Shown here: piece by piece, positions 52,389-64,000 of the stretch
Layout of the letters: each line of letters begins with the position of its first letter
Position numbering within the stretch: the stretch's first letter is position 1
Origin: Piper betle
Lineage: Eukaryota; Streptophyta; Magnoliopsida; Piperales; Piperaceae
NCBI GenBank assembly: GCA_033002965.1
Contig: JAURVB010014748.1
Coordinates: 1 to 64,000 of the forward strand
Reading direction: 5' to 3'
Length of the DNA stretch: 64,000 bases
Notes under the pieces: generated by a model
Database searches by the model: none
Told to the model about the DNA's origin: nothing
What the model saw: only the letters and a program-made list of their open reading frames with translations
Position numbers and translations under genes: made by a program

Positions 52389-54765
52389 TGTAAAACCTAT
52401 AACCTGAGTCAGGGTTTTATATTCAGAACCAATCAATTTGACTGTTATTTTCAGTCAAGTGAATTTCAGAATATGTGTACTAAGCCGATGCCGGCCGCAT
52501 GTATGAGCCATGAGGGTTATGTGTATTCAAGTATATAATGATAACGTCATGAATACAGTATAAAATAATGAGTTATCATATTATATGATAGTATGCCAAT
52601 TTTTTTTATATAGTGGATGATAGAATTAGTTTTAGGTCATTTATTACGTTAGGAGACATTATTTATTATTTTTGGCGGGTTAAATAGGTCTAGAACATGT
52701 TATTTTATTTTGTTGAGAATATTTTATTTTTTTTGTATTTTATCATATTTATTTTATATATTTTTAAGATATATTTATTATTATTGACTAAAGTCAATTT
52801 TTATTTACAAAACTGCCCCGACCCATTCTTCATCTTCCTCTCCCCCCTTCCTTTGTTTGCCATGCCCCATGGTCGGTGACCTCGCCGCCAGTGAGGGCCG
52901 TCGCCACTGCCTCACCCCCACCCCCCACCTTTCTCCTCTCTTTACCCTCTTTTCCCTATTTTCTTTCCCGGCCACCCATTGCCGCCGCCATGCAAACCAA
53001 CTCCAGTGATGACCTCCGGTGATGATAACTTTGTAAAAGAGTTATTATTCTTTGCATTTTATGTTAAGTTTTTGTCATGTTTCAAGTGATTTTTATTTCA
53101 ATTTTATTAGTTTAAAAGTTTATTAGATATTATTAATAATTTAAGAAATTATTATAATTTTGGTGTAAAAATGTTACTTAATGTTGTTCTAGCAGGGTAT
53201 AAGAGTTAGAAGTCGATCCGGAATGAATTCAGAACGAAATCAGACCAAAAAGCGTAGCCTAAAAACTGTAACCAAGAGTGCTGGTGAGAAAGAAACTGAT
53301 TTTTCTGATATTTCTTGAGATCCTAGTGGACCCCACTTGAAATATTTGGGTGAAGTCCTAGCGGTACTAGGAATGTAGGTATTTGGAGCGAGCAATTTAC
53401 TGGAAGTGCCAAGGGAAGGTTTTGGGTGGCTAAGCAGTGGTTAGGGTCGAACCAAGAGGGTGAGACACCATAACCACAATGCGCCAAAGGAGGGGTTTGC
53501 TGACGTGTTGATAAGGATGAAGAAGATTTGGATAAGGATTTGAATCTTATCCTTAGCCAAACATAAGGAGGTTTGAATTGCAACTAACTCTCAAGGATAA
53601 GTCTTGAACGTGCTTAGAGATAAGCATGCCTTGTTATTGAAGATGAGAATTGGGCATCCTTGGTGATAAGGATGTTTGATGTTGTTAGATAAGGATGTAG
53701 GCGCTGCAGGTTGTTGGAGATGTGCAGACGCTGCAGGTTTAGAGTTGCAAACAAACACAGAGAAATTCTATATAAGGGGACGTCCTCTTGTGAAGAATAA
53801 GAGAACAACACTGGATGGCAAAGGGACGACACCAAAGACGAGAAGGAACGATGAAGAAGTTGGATTATAAAAAGAAATGCTTTCTCTAGAAAAAGTGTTT
53901 TTCTTATTTTGATTTAGTTTCTTTGTAATTAAACGATATCTTTCTTATCACATATGAATTTCTTGAGTTTAATCGAATACTTTATGAAGTGAATTCTTTT
54001 CTAGGATTTTCAATGACATCTAGTGCATGGATTAATAAGGGTTATTAATTTTTATTTATGTGATTGTGATGCTAGATCATCTATTTTATTCTGTTTTAAT
54101 GCTATCATTAGACTAGCCATATATTATTAGATTTAGAGATTTGATTTTGTCTACGTAAAGAAAGATTAAATTTATCATTAAATAAAATAGCCTTTGTTCA
54201 TTTATTTTGGGTGATTCATATGTGAGAAAAATATATATTTATATGTATTGGGCAACTGTTAAGGGCAGAACTTAAAATATCATTTTGCATACATAATTTA
54301 ATAGAGATATAGAAGTTGGGTGTGAGTGATAAGTTTATGTTGAATAATTACTTCCTGTGGTTAATTATTCAAATGTGCAATTCATGAATAGAAGTTATAA
54401 CTTAAATTATATAGAGGACTAGGTGAAATTGAAAATCCTAGATTTGTCATCTTGAAGTTAATATTTGATTTAAACATTACATTTTAGTTAGTTTAGCATT
54501 AATCCATAATTTAATCACTCTTTGAATTCATTTCTATTCAAGTACAATTAATTAAATTATTTCTGGTAATTGAGAATTTCTAGTAATAATTTCTTGTGGG
54601 ACGATACTTATAACTTTTATTACTTGATTTGGCATGTGCACTTGTGTTATAATTTTCACATCAGGCGACCCTCCCTAGCCCCTTCCTCCTCTTTCCCGAC
54701 TCTTCCCCAAGCCTGGACTGCACATGCATGACGACCCGGATGACCCAAGGCCACCGCTTGCATGC
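52389..54765 (+). mobile_element. Truncated family 1 LTR, interrupted by another LTR
   Basis: Begins TGTAAAACC and follows the first ~630 bases of the 4148 and 55037 LTRs, including the CGATGCC-x-GC-CGTATGAGC landmark near 52487 and the start of the C-rich core. It is then cut by a solo LTR at 53023-54663. C-rich sequence resumes at 54664 and stops near 54765, so the 3' three quarters are gone. Confidence 0.65.
53023..54663 (+). mobile_element. Solo LTR, family 2 (1.64 kb)
   Basis: Starts TGATAACTTTG and ends TTTTCACATCA, canonical TG...CA ends. It is flanked by GGTGA (53018-53022) and GGCGA (54664-54668), a 5-bp duplication with one mismatch. A promoter-like TATATAAGGGG near 53770 precedes a stretch resembling a leader. 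It is unrelated in sequence to family 1 and no internal retroviral region is present. It is nested in the truncated family 1 LTR and so is younger than it. Confidence 0.75.
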
Positions 54766-55036
54766 AAATGAGAATTTTCATTATAATGACAAAACTACCA
54801 CTAGGTTGGTTAGAATAAAATAGAAACAAGTAAAAAACCCCACCCAAAACTATTATAAAATTAAAAAAATTCTGAAAGATGGTCGACTGCCCACAGATCC
54901 TAGGCACCCACATCCTCAAGGCAGCCAGATTTGGCAGCCCTAACTGAGGTCTAGCCACCTTAAGTCAAGGTGGTCCAGGTTTGGCCAACATAAGGTAGGC
55001 TGGCCATGACTGAGGGCAGCCAAGTTTGACAGCCTT

Positions 55037-57890
55037 TGTAAAACCCATGGCTCGAGTCAGGGTTTTACGTTACCGAACCAGTCGGTTCGACCGTTGGTTC
55101 GAGTCGAGTCAGTTTCATGAACCGCGTGCTGAGTCGAGACCAGCCGTGAGTTATGAGCGATGAGAGTCAGGTATACCTGAATATATGATGATAACGTCGA
55201 GAAGATGGTGAGATATGAGTTATCTGAATATATGAAAGTATGGAGTATTTTTTTCTTTTTATATGTTTGATCGTAGAAATAGTTTTAGGCCGAATAACGC
55301 GTTAGGACGCGTTGGATTATATTCGGGTGGGTTATTAGTTATAGAGCATGTCATTTGGATGTTGTTGTGTTTGTTTTGATTTTATGGAAATTTTCCATAT
55401 TTTTCTAGATTTTTTTAGAATTTATTACGAACTAGATATTATTTTGACTCGAGTAGGAATCGAGTCAATACTTATTTACGAAACTGCCATTGAGGGTATT
55501 TTCTCCCTCCCGACCCTTCTTCACCCAAACCCTCGCCGCCCCTCGTGCTCGTCGCCGCTGCCGCCGCCGCTGCCACCGACGTCGTACAGCCGCCGATCAA
55601 CGCCGCCCCGCCCCGCCGTGCCGTCGCGTGCCGCCACGACCCACCCCGGCCACCGTCTCGCCGCCACGACGCCGGAATCGCCCCACGAAACCACCTCGGC
55701 CGCCGCCACTTCGAGTCGGATTCCGCCGCCGTCCGGGCCGCGCCGCCGCAGCTGTGGCCCCGACGACTAACCCCTCGCCGTCGCCGACGTTTCCCCCACC
55801 ATCCCGACCGCCGTCGAGGCCGGCCGCAGCCCCGATCGGAGCACGCCGCCACCGCCGCCCATTTTCGACACCGCCGTCGACGGCCATCGCCGCCTCGGCT
55901 GCCTTGTTTGACACCACCATCGGACCAAGCTCGTCGAGCTGGTGCCGATAGACCCCCTGATTGCCCCGTCCCGAATCATCGCCGGAAAACCGTCGGAATC
56001 CGCCGGAAAACCGTCGACACTTGCCGGAACCGCCGGAAAATTGGATTCGTGGGAAATTCGCCGGATCATCTGCCGAACGCACCTGGTCCAATCTGATCGG
56101 ACTTCGGACACCGCTAGGTGCCGAATTCGAGTTTCGAGCCACGAAACGGAAACCCTAGCCGTCGCCGATTTTCGACGACGCGAGGTATAATTTATTTTAA
56201 TTTAATTATTTGAAAGTTTTGATTATTAGAATTGCATGCTAGGATTGGTGAATTGTGTGTTATAATAATATATATAAATGTAGATTTGATTAAGGATAAA
56301 ATATGAAATTTGTTTGATTGAGTGGTGTTAAAAATGGAGGCTAAGAAACTAATTAGGGTAACTAGGCGATGATCATGATCTAATACAAACTAGCCTAAGT
56401 AGACTTGCTAGAATTGATATAGGATAATGATGTGTGATGGTTGATGCGTGATTGTGTTGATTGCGTGTGCATGCTATAGGATGTGTGATTCATCATGCGG
56501 GCGTTAGTTTTTAGCTTGATTGTGTAGGTACGGTGTAGGAGCTCGCCGCCTAGGCGCGTGGACCCGTTTGGAGCTTCTACCAGGTCCGTTTAGGACTCGT
56601 TCTCTGATTTACGCTACTCTCTTGTGTATTTGATTTATTATGTGCAGGACGAGTTAAGTGGCGTTTTATCGAATCCCACTTAACTCGGGCCATTTAGCCA
56701 ACGATTTTCCGGATTAATAACCCTCGAGGATGAGATCCCTCGAGTTTGTTTTCGAACTTCAGATCTAGCTCACGTTGCCTTCGGGCCTATTGTATAAATC
56801 CCAACCCAGACCTATATATATGTATAGTTTTCGCATTTTTGTGAGAGACTGAATGAGGGAAATCCGACTACCGTGCTACGCGAGCGGGCACGTGTGTGTC
56901 GACAGTGGGCTCTGGAATGGTGTGCGGGCCGTTTCATTCCCGAGGGATCCTGACAACTCCACCTTTGAGTTCCTCAAACCCGGAGAAGTGTGGAGGTTCA
57001 CGGGTACTGCATTGCAGCGCATGTCTAGACTTGTGGTTTCAAAGGGTACTGAAGGCGACTGCCTGAGAGTACTCGGCCTTCGTGCTCAAGGCCAGGAGTA
57101 ATATGGAAGGTGCAGAGGGCGGAAAGGATTGAGATTTGACGCGAGAAGCAATAGAGAAATGGCCGAGGCATGAGAATGTGAAAGATAGGGGGACACTGTC
57201 GACCCGAGGGCGACGACTCCCGTATGTGCCCTGATGAGAGTTCTTGAGGAAGTATATGGTTTTCATTCAACAGGAGAAGTTTGCTCTCCTGTGCCAGATT
57301 GATATTAGTTATTTTCCGGGCCGGTAACACTCATTACTGACGGTTTTTCTATATATATGTAGGTGAGGAATGCGAGCGATGAAAGCTGTCGGGACTGCGG
57401 AGGAGCAGCACGGAACCGCGCACACATGTACCTGCCGCGTGTAATCTATAATGACGGTGTGTTATTGCTACATGAATGATAATTTTGATGTGTTTGTTTA
57501 GATAAATTGTTTGATATAAAATGAATGGATAAATATGAATGAGTAGGGAGCCTTGGAGTTCAGACTCGGCTCAGGTAAAAACGAATGAGATAATGGTTGA
57601 ATGTCAGGGTAGATTATTATGTGTTACCGTATTTTTATAAAATAGTATATATTTTCTTTTGGTTTCTCATTTATTATTTTGTCTTGTCTTTGCTTGTACA
57701 TCATAGCATGCATGTAGGACTACGTTAGAACCCACGCATCCCATCCATGCATTTCATGTTTGCATCTCCATCTTGAGACACTGAGGGCAGATCCGGGTCG
57801 GCTTAACCGAACCCAGTAGATTAGCGAACGGTTCGGTCGCCGGTAACATTTCCGGGTCGGTTCACGAGTTAGCCGAAACGGGGTGTTACA
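55037..57890. mobile_element. Solo LTR, family 1, copy 2 (2.85 kb), TSD GCCTT
   Basis: Runs from TGTAAAACCC to GGGTGTTACA between GCCTT at 55032-55036 and 57891-57895. The uninterrupted target survives in copy A at about 37128-37150 (TTTGACCACCTTCATTGAGG), proving the insertion came after the segmental duplication. It matches the 4148-7165 LTR along its length, including the C-rich core (55500-56160), the GCTCGCCGCCTAGGCGCG phrase and the CTCGAGG palindromes near 56724. No gag-pol follows. The many overlapping long frames in the core are GC artefacts. Confidence 0.92.
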
Positions 57891-57895
57891 GCCTT

Positions 57896-59189
57896 CATTG
57901 AGGGCTGCCACCTAAGGTAAAGGGGCAGGCATATCTAGGCATATCGGATCTTACTGACCTAATGCCTTGGGGCGGTGAGGTTTGGAGTAGTCTAATCTGG
58001 TTGCCCGAGGCCAAGGGACAGTTGGATTTGGCCGCTGCCTTTGGCCAAAGAGAAAATGATTGCCATTGTGTAAGTTTTTTAAAAAATTTCTTCATATAAT
58101 TGTGTTGAGTTGATTTATTTGAGGGCATTTTAAACAATTCATATTTTTTTCACCTTTTTTGGTAATTAGGACTGATTTTTCTACCACCCAATAATAACAA
58201 AAAATACCTCCCCTTTACGGTAAAAAGCTCTTTCATAAATTTATATAATTTCAATGGAAGTCTTACTCTTATTAAGAAAGATTATTCATGTCAATTTAAA
58301 TTAGTTAATTATTTGATTAATTGATCAAATTAATATGGACTTCAAATTTTTAGTAAATTTGGAAATATATATATATATATATTACCAGGCGGTTAGAAAA
58401 TCAGGCCTAGTTACGAAAATCGGGTTAGAATTGGGCGCCACTGATTAGGTCCAGCCACCACGGTCTAGATCTGGTTGTGACGGCCAGATCCAGCCAGTGG
58501 CAGTCAGACCTAGCTTGCCGCGGCTAGATTTAGGCCTACCTTAACAAAAAAAAATGGTTGTCATCTAGTTGCTGTTGATGTTGACTGTGGCCGAGCCCAA
58601 TCGGTGGCCAGAACCTGATTGCTTGCGATAAAGGAGGTGGAGGGGTGTTTTGTTTGGAGTTAGGGCCAGAAAATTAGAAATATGTTTCCCACGTCAAATG
58701 TATCATCACCGTTGAATAGGAGCCAATAGCCTATACGTGGGTAACATCATTTTCAGCTGTCACAAATACTCTGAAAAACTCAAGTTACCGAAGCAAAAAC
58801 CTCAGGTAGATAAACGTAAAATCACGCGTGTTCCAACATGAATCCGTGGCTAGTACATACCGCAAGAATCACGCAACCACGACGACAACGCGAGCATGGA
58901 TCCAAGAAAATTATAATAAAATCTCACTCATGGATCCAAGAAAAATACCGCCAAGCAAGCCTTGGAGAGACGTGCACCTGTTTACGTTGCAAGTTAATTT
59001 GGTCCTATGGCTTAATTAGCGCTTGTCTTTGCATTGGCCATGGCTAACATTTTTGCTATAAAGATGTAGCACCCATGCCCTCAAAGACTCAGGGATCTGC
59101 TGGCTACAATATTTCCTCTTAATTCAGAATATTTCTGCTCATTCCCTTTGGATCTCTACATATATTTTCTTCCATAGATATAATTCAAT
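57896..59189. other. Repeat remnant and promoter region of the intact cupin gene
   Basis: 57896-58400 continues the TIR element shared with copy A. From about 58720, sequence matches 40720-41195 of copy A closely, through the untranslated leader into the start codon. That is the likely promoter span. A TATA-like TATAAAG is at 59056-59062. Confidence 0.55.
59056..59062 (+). promoter_or_regulatory. Possible TATA box of the cupin gene
   Basis: TATAAAG lies 128 bases before the ATG. The pseudogene copy has TATATAG at the equivalent place near 41062. The position is reasonable for a leader of about 100 bases; there is no further support. Confidence 0.4.
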
Positions 59190-60510
59190 ATGGAAGCTAC
59201 GTTCTCTCCTAAATTTCCTGTAGTTCAGTACGAGAGCAGTGGTGGTTCATACAGCATTTGGTCACCTTCTGACCTGCCAATTCTTGTTGAACAAAAGCTT
59301 GGTGCTGGTAAGCTCGTCTTGGAGCCCCATAGCCTAGCCATCCCCCACTATGCCGACTCATCTAAGATTGGTTTTGTTCTTGAAGGTTCCCTCTCGTTCT
59401 CTTCCTTGGTTGTTGCTCAAAGGCGTTTGAAATAATTCCTATTGCCTACATATAGTAGGATTTTCTAGCTAAAATTCCCATGTCTTTTGGTGCCACTTGG
59501 ATGACTCCAAGTTGTATTAAATTAAAACTCTCATAATTTCAACTGTTTCTTTGATGAATTTGTTCGTATTGTAGGATATGGGACTGTTGGAATTCTATCA
59601 CCAGACGACCGAAAGGAGAAGGTTGTGAAACTTAGTGAAGGAGACGGCATACCGGTCCGAGAAGGAACCATCTCATGGTGGTACAACCATGGCACAAGCA
59701 GGTTCAGCGTCGTCTTCTTGGGAGTAACGCCCAACGCCCATGTCGCCGGTGTCTACTCCAACTTCTTCGTGGCCGGGACTAATGGAATCTTCTCTGGCTT
59801 CTCCCCCTCACTTCTTGCTCAAGCATGGAACATTAAGGAAGACAAGGTGCAGACTCTTCTGGAAAGCCAAACAGGGCAATTTGTGGTTCAAATAGGAGAG
59901 GACAAGCATATGCCGAAGCCATGCAAAGAGTACGAGCATGAATTAGTCCATAGGATGACAGGAATTGGCGCCGACGCTAATTCATCCTTCACATCTGAGG
60001 TGATTGGTCTGAGCGCGAGCTTGTTGAAGCTCGGACCCAATGCCCACGATGGACCTTGCTACAACACTAGAGTGGAGGTCAACGAAATGGTTTATGTGGT
60101 AAAGGGAAATGGAAAGCTTGAGATGGTGGACATGAATGGCAACCGAGTGTTGGAATCTGAGGTGGAAAGGGATTGCTTGATTGTGGCTCCAAGGTTCTTC
60201 GTTGGTGCTGTGGTTGCTGCTGATCAAGGCCTAGAATGCTTGTCTGTGCTTGCAACTACCAAGTAATATATAACGAGCTACGCTCATTCTTGTTCAATTA
60301 GAGGAAGTTGATGTTTGTTTATTATGAGATGTGAAGCTTGATAAATAATTTCCTTTATTTTCCTAATTTCTATGATATGTGTGCAGGCCGATTTTGGGAT
60401 GGTTTGCTGGGAAGGAGTCGCTCTTTAGATCACTCTCGCCACAAGTTATGGCAGCTGCTTTCAACGTGAATCCAGGGATGGTGAAAGAGCTGTTATCTGA
60501 TGTTGAGTAA
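59190..60510 (+). CDS. Legumin-like (11S globulin/glutelin-type) bicupin protein, intact
   Basis: Three exons, 59190-59385, 59575-60262 and 60387-60510, join in frame through GT-AG sites to give 335 residues. The protein has two cupin halves. The first spans about residues 10-160, with WSPSDLP, SKIGFVLEG and WWYNHGTSRFSVVFLG, then NGIFSGFSPSLLAQAW. The second spans about 190-325, with ANSSFTSEVIGLSAS, YNTRVEVNEMVYVVKGNGK and IVAPRFFVGAV, ending with SPQVMAAAFNV. There is no signal peptide and no Asn-Gly cleavage site, so it fits the non-storage, legumin-like cupins of plants (the 'glutelin type-D 1-like' or RmlC-like group, usually about 350 residues). Their role is poorly known; structural or seed-related functions have been proposed. 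The start is the first ATG and shared with the copy A pseudogene. It appears to be the only working copy in the window. Confidence 0.9.
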
Positions 60511-61665
60511 AGAAAAGTGAGCATGTTTTCTTGTTTCTCCCACCGTCGCAAACGCTCGGAAGCCGTCGCAGATGCAAACTATTAATAAGTGCTGTTACGT
60601 ACTCTTAGTAAATGCCTCTATGAACGAGCTTTTTATAAATTTGAAGTATTTAACATTTCTGTTTAGTTATATATCTTAATTTTGGGTGTGATGCCTGGTG
60701 GGATTGGCGGAGAGAATATATAAATATGTGCAAATAAATACAAATTAAAAGAACATAATTAGCAAATTAAGCAATTGCAAATTGCAAAAGATAGAACACT
60801 CACAACAACAAAAATATTGTTTTTGTCCGTGATAAATGGTAGAGCATATATATAAGGTTGGTATGGTTGTACTATCACGAGGGGAAATAATGTCCATAAT
60901 ATAATTCTAAACATCATGGTATAATGCCTCCAATGAACGGGCATCCACAATATTAATATTGTCTATAAATTATATTATTGTGAAGTGCATATACTTTAGA
61001 GATATATTTTTACAGTTTTTATGATTATTTCGTGGGTTGTTCTTTCTCCCCAACATGACTGTAAGTCCACCACAACCTTAAATATACTCTACATCTTGTT
61101 GTTATTGTGGGCAAAAGTGATTTTTTTGTAGTGACTCGATTTAATTTGCTTAGGCAACCTGCCTCCAACAACTCTCATTACAAAAAAAATACTAGTTTAG
61201 TCCACGATAATTTTTCTCCACGCCAAAATTCATGACATATGTCACATTTCTCCACTGCTTTAGAACCATGGACTAAATTAACTACATTACTCCACAGTTT
61301 ATGACATTTGTGGATTTTAAAAACTTTTTCGACGACGATATGTTAGTCCATGGTTATTAACAAATATGGACATTTATAAATTTTTCTCCACACCTAAACA
61401 TATATTACTCCATGGTTTTAAATAAATGTTGCTTTTCATAAAATTTTCTCCACAGCAAAGTGCATTAGTCCACAGTTCTACAACTAAATAAATAATTTTA
61501 CTCCATGGTTTTAAAAAAATTGGACTTTCATGAATTTTTCTCAAGGACTAAAAAAATCGTGTCCTTTTGTCTTTGATAACAAAACTTTGTAATTTGTTAG
61601 TCAAATTTTTATTCGGGTTTTAAATGTTTTTATTTTTTGATTCAGCTAGTGTCCGATACATACTT
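60511..61665. other. 3' flank of the cupin gene with degenerate repeat array
   Basis: The first ~200 bases match the 3' flank of copy A, with one copy of the 54-bp unit near 60555. From about 61140 the TCCATGG/TCCACGG motif array begins, as in copy A. No gene. Confidence 0.55.
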
Positions 61666-64000
61666 TGTCGCATCCCATATTTGGACCAAGAAAGGAACTT
61701 GTCTGGATGTGATTTGGTTAAAGGATTGAACAATTTTCCAATTCGATTACAATGAATATATCAAATAATAACGCAGGAAAAGCCAAGCAAACCCGATAAA
61801 ATTTCCAAGGATCTATCATCTTGGTGACTAAGTGAAAATAAATTTAAAATTGTTTGAAATCAATGACAGTAAATTCAATAACAATATATACAATAATGCA
61901 ATGTACAGAAAAACCATATACAATAAAAACATAGCAACGATAAGCAATACCACAAGAGTGAAGCGAAGTATCCCCATATTAACTCCAACCACTCAGCAAG
62001 ACAAAAATCTATATATATAATATAAGAAAACATCACTAACAATTGTTATTAGTCTTCACATAACTAATGTATAGGGTAGATGAACCGTTAGACACTTCAT
62101 GGTGAAAAAATTCCATATCTCCCAATAAGAGCACTCTAAGAAGGGCAATGAGTGGCTGGCCCGACCAAGGCAAAACACTCTTACTATACAGTAGCCCCCC
62201 ACATATCTCTATCTACAAGGATACAACTATGATAAACCCTCTATAATCCTCCATATATAACTTCAGTCACAGAGCTCTAAAGATAAGAGATAACCATTTC
62301 AAATCAATTGGCTTAAGTCATTTACCATGATCTAGACATATGTCATAAATAAGGTACCTGCTACTTTATACACTTTAGGTACATAAGCACAAATGTAGAT
62401 GGACAATAATAGTAAGAACTTGGATATTCAATCAACAGGATAACAATAACATTACTGTACCCCATTAGTCACACTCATCCAAAACCCATAAAACACGAGT
62501 GTGGCTTAGAATCATATGTTTATAATGTATATACGATTAAACTTATCTATGTGTCTAAAAACACCATGCAAAAATAATGATTTTAGTTCAAAATTAACCG
62601 AAGGGATTTTAACCTTAGGGGTTGGTTAATACCGAAACCCAAAACATATCAATTAAATAACATAATTATGTGGGCTCTAATGAAACACTATATGGTTAAA
62701 AATCAAATTACAATAGACGTAGAATAATAAAACAAAAGACGTAGAATAATAAAACAAAAGCGAATTTTATAGACCTGATATCTTAGCTTCTATCAGTCAA
62801 TCAATGTCAGCAACCTGGATCCACGCACCTAGTCAAAGACCAAGACTCAAGTTAGAGTCTACATGATATGCAATGCATGCCATGGAGTGTACAATGATCC
62901 TAATCATCAAAACAATAAAAGAGATAAAATAATCTGATTAAACAACTAACGATCAACCACATTCAAGTACGATCAAAAGGTCAATTTCGTCAATTAGTCG
63001 GTCAACCATGATCAACAATCACAATGAAAACAATCAGTCAGGCAAAATAATTAAAATAGTCAAAACAATCAACCAATCAATTGAGTCAAATCGTTGTGGT
63101 CAATTACTCGGTCAACATGATCAACAATCGTAATCAAAATAATCAACCAATCAATTAAGTCAAATCGTTCAGTCGATCAAATTATCAAACACTTGGATAA
63201 TTAGTCAATAAACAGTCAAATTGTTAAACAATCTACAATCAATCAATTTAAATAATCAAAATAAAAAAATAAGCATCTCGTCGAACCTTAGACTCTAAAG
63301 AAAACACTAGTCGAGTAAATATCAAAATAACTCAGAATAGTCTAGAATAACCCAAACTATTCATAAACTAAGTTTTACAATTAGCAACAACATGCAAATT
63401 ATTTATTGGTTATAACTAACTAATAAATAAAAAGATACATGTAACATATCACAAATAATACCGATAATTAGAAATATACAAAAAATACAATGAATCTGAA
63501 ATATATCTCAAAATAATAAATTGAGCATTAAACATTACTCAACAGTCAATCAGAAGCATCCAGAAATTTTGAGGTTCCCACTTCTTCCGAGTGGGATATG
63601 TTGTCATTGTGGATGAAAGACATATCAATGCATGCTAATTTTAAAACTATGAGTTGCACTTCAAGAAAGTTGGGTGTCAATGACAAAATTTGGACTATTT
63701 ACTTATATAAATCAATTTCAAATTTGTTAAGGAAATATCACATGTATTATACTTCACAGATAATTCATACTCTTTTGCCTGATTGTTTTAGACTAATTAT
63801 TTAATTTTGATTAATTTCACCTGATTGCCTAATTCTTGATTAATCTTGCAAAGTCTGCCTACATGCACAAGCACGTGGCTTTCTTTTAATATACATAGAT
63901 TTTGACACATTTTGTTGCATTTCAAGCTTGTGCGATTTATTGGCAAGAGTTTTTTTTCATATACTTGAAAACTTCTACAAGTTTTGCTCTATTTTTTAAT
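61666..64000. mobile_element. Inverted LTR-like element, runs off the right edge or decays
   Basis: Starts TGTCGCATCCCATATTTGG, matching the fragment at 43821. Farther in, CCTCTATAATCCTCCATATATAAC and CACAGAGCTC near 62235-62280 resemble the inverted family 1 LTR at 34610-34660, but divergence is high. From about 62900 the sequence turns into TCAATCAA/GATCAA-rich DNA. The closing GTTTTACA is suggested near 63374 but not convincing. No coding sequence was recognised up to 64000. Confidence 0.45.

Larger units (their letters stand above)
51311..61890 (+). repeat. Segmental duplication, copy B
   Basis: Collinear partner of copy A (32115-44045). It has its own insertions: an LTR beginning at 52389 where copy A has uninterrupted TTAATTATCAATAAGTAA near 33232, a 1.6-kb solo LTR at 53023-54663, and the family 1 solo LTR at 55037-57890. 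It lacks the insertions private to copy A at 37269 and 33731. Offset between copies falls from 19.2 kb to 18.0 kb as a result. The intact cupin gene is in this copy. Confidence 0.8.

Noticed and set aside
55472..56190. Frames of up to 183 codons on both strands
   Set aside because: Same LTR core as at 4.6-5.3 kb; frames overlap on opposite strands and are not kept between the two copies.

Overview
The window is nuclear DNA of a flowering plant, probably a monocot. It has intron-containing plant genes (ATG5, a NUDX23-type Nudix hydrolase, a J-domain protein, a legumin-like cupin) and an intronless histone H4 with the plant histone Type I promoter element. GC-rich coding sequence (H4, the expansin relic) sits beside AT-rich coding sequence, which is usual in monocots. 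The intergenic DNA is very AT-rich and full of transposon relics. The species cannot be fixed from the sequence.

Left part (1-22.2 kb): about 4 kb of anonymous DNA, then a 3.0-kb solo LTR (4148-7165) with a perfect 5-bp target duplication. Next come a J-domain protein gene (+, 7585-10895; its large intron holds a 3 x 223-bp tandem repeat), a complete 7-exon NUDX23-like gene (+, 12684-15002), a GC-cored non-autonomous transposon (15634-16328), a hAT transposase relic (16828-17277), and a complete 8-exon ATG5 gene (-, 22153-19084).

Middle (22.2-32 kb): a ~1-kb tandem duplication whose first unit is split by a 3.3-kb solo LTR (23289-26581), a histone H4 gene (29135-29446) with its promoter, and a broken expansin-A-like gene (-, 30777-30347).

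Right part (32-64 kb): one large direct segmental duplication. Copy A runs about 32.1-44.0 kb and copy B about 51.3-61.9 kb. The two are collinear but carry different transposon insertions. Each ends with a legumin-like cupin gene: copy A (41196-42516) is a frameshifted pseudogene, while copy B (59190-60510) is intact, 335 residues in three exons. Between the copies lies the most interesting object, a 4.9-kb hAT-type element (44339-49274) with a perfect 8-bp target duplication and matching terminal inverted repeats. It encodes no visible transposase. It carries a multi-exon, 5'-truncated VAR3/OZ-type RanBP2 zinc-finger gene, which looks like a transduplicated host gene, and that gene's first visible intron has itself been hit by another transposon.

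Of seven pieces of one LTR family, four are near-full-length solo LTRs, two are fragments and one runs off the window edge. No gag-pol coding is seen anywhere, so LTR-LTR recombination appears to have been very active. The working genes are independent nuclear genes serving autophagy (ATG5), flavin nucleotide turnover (NUDX23), J-protein chaperoning, chromatin (H4) and a cupin of unknown job. They form no pathway.
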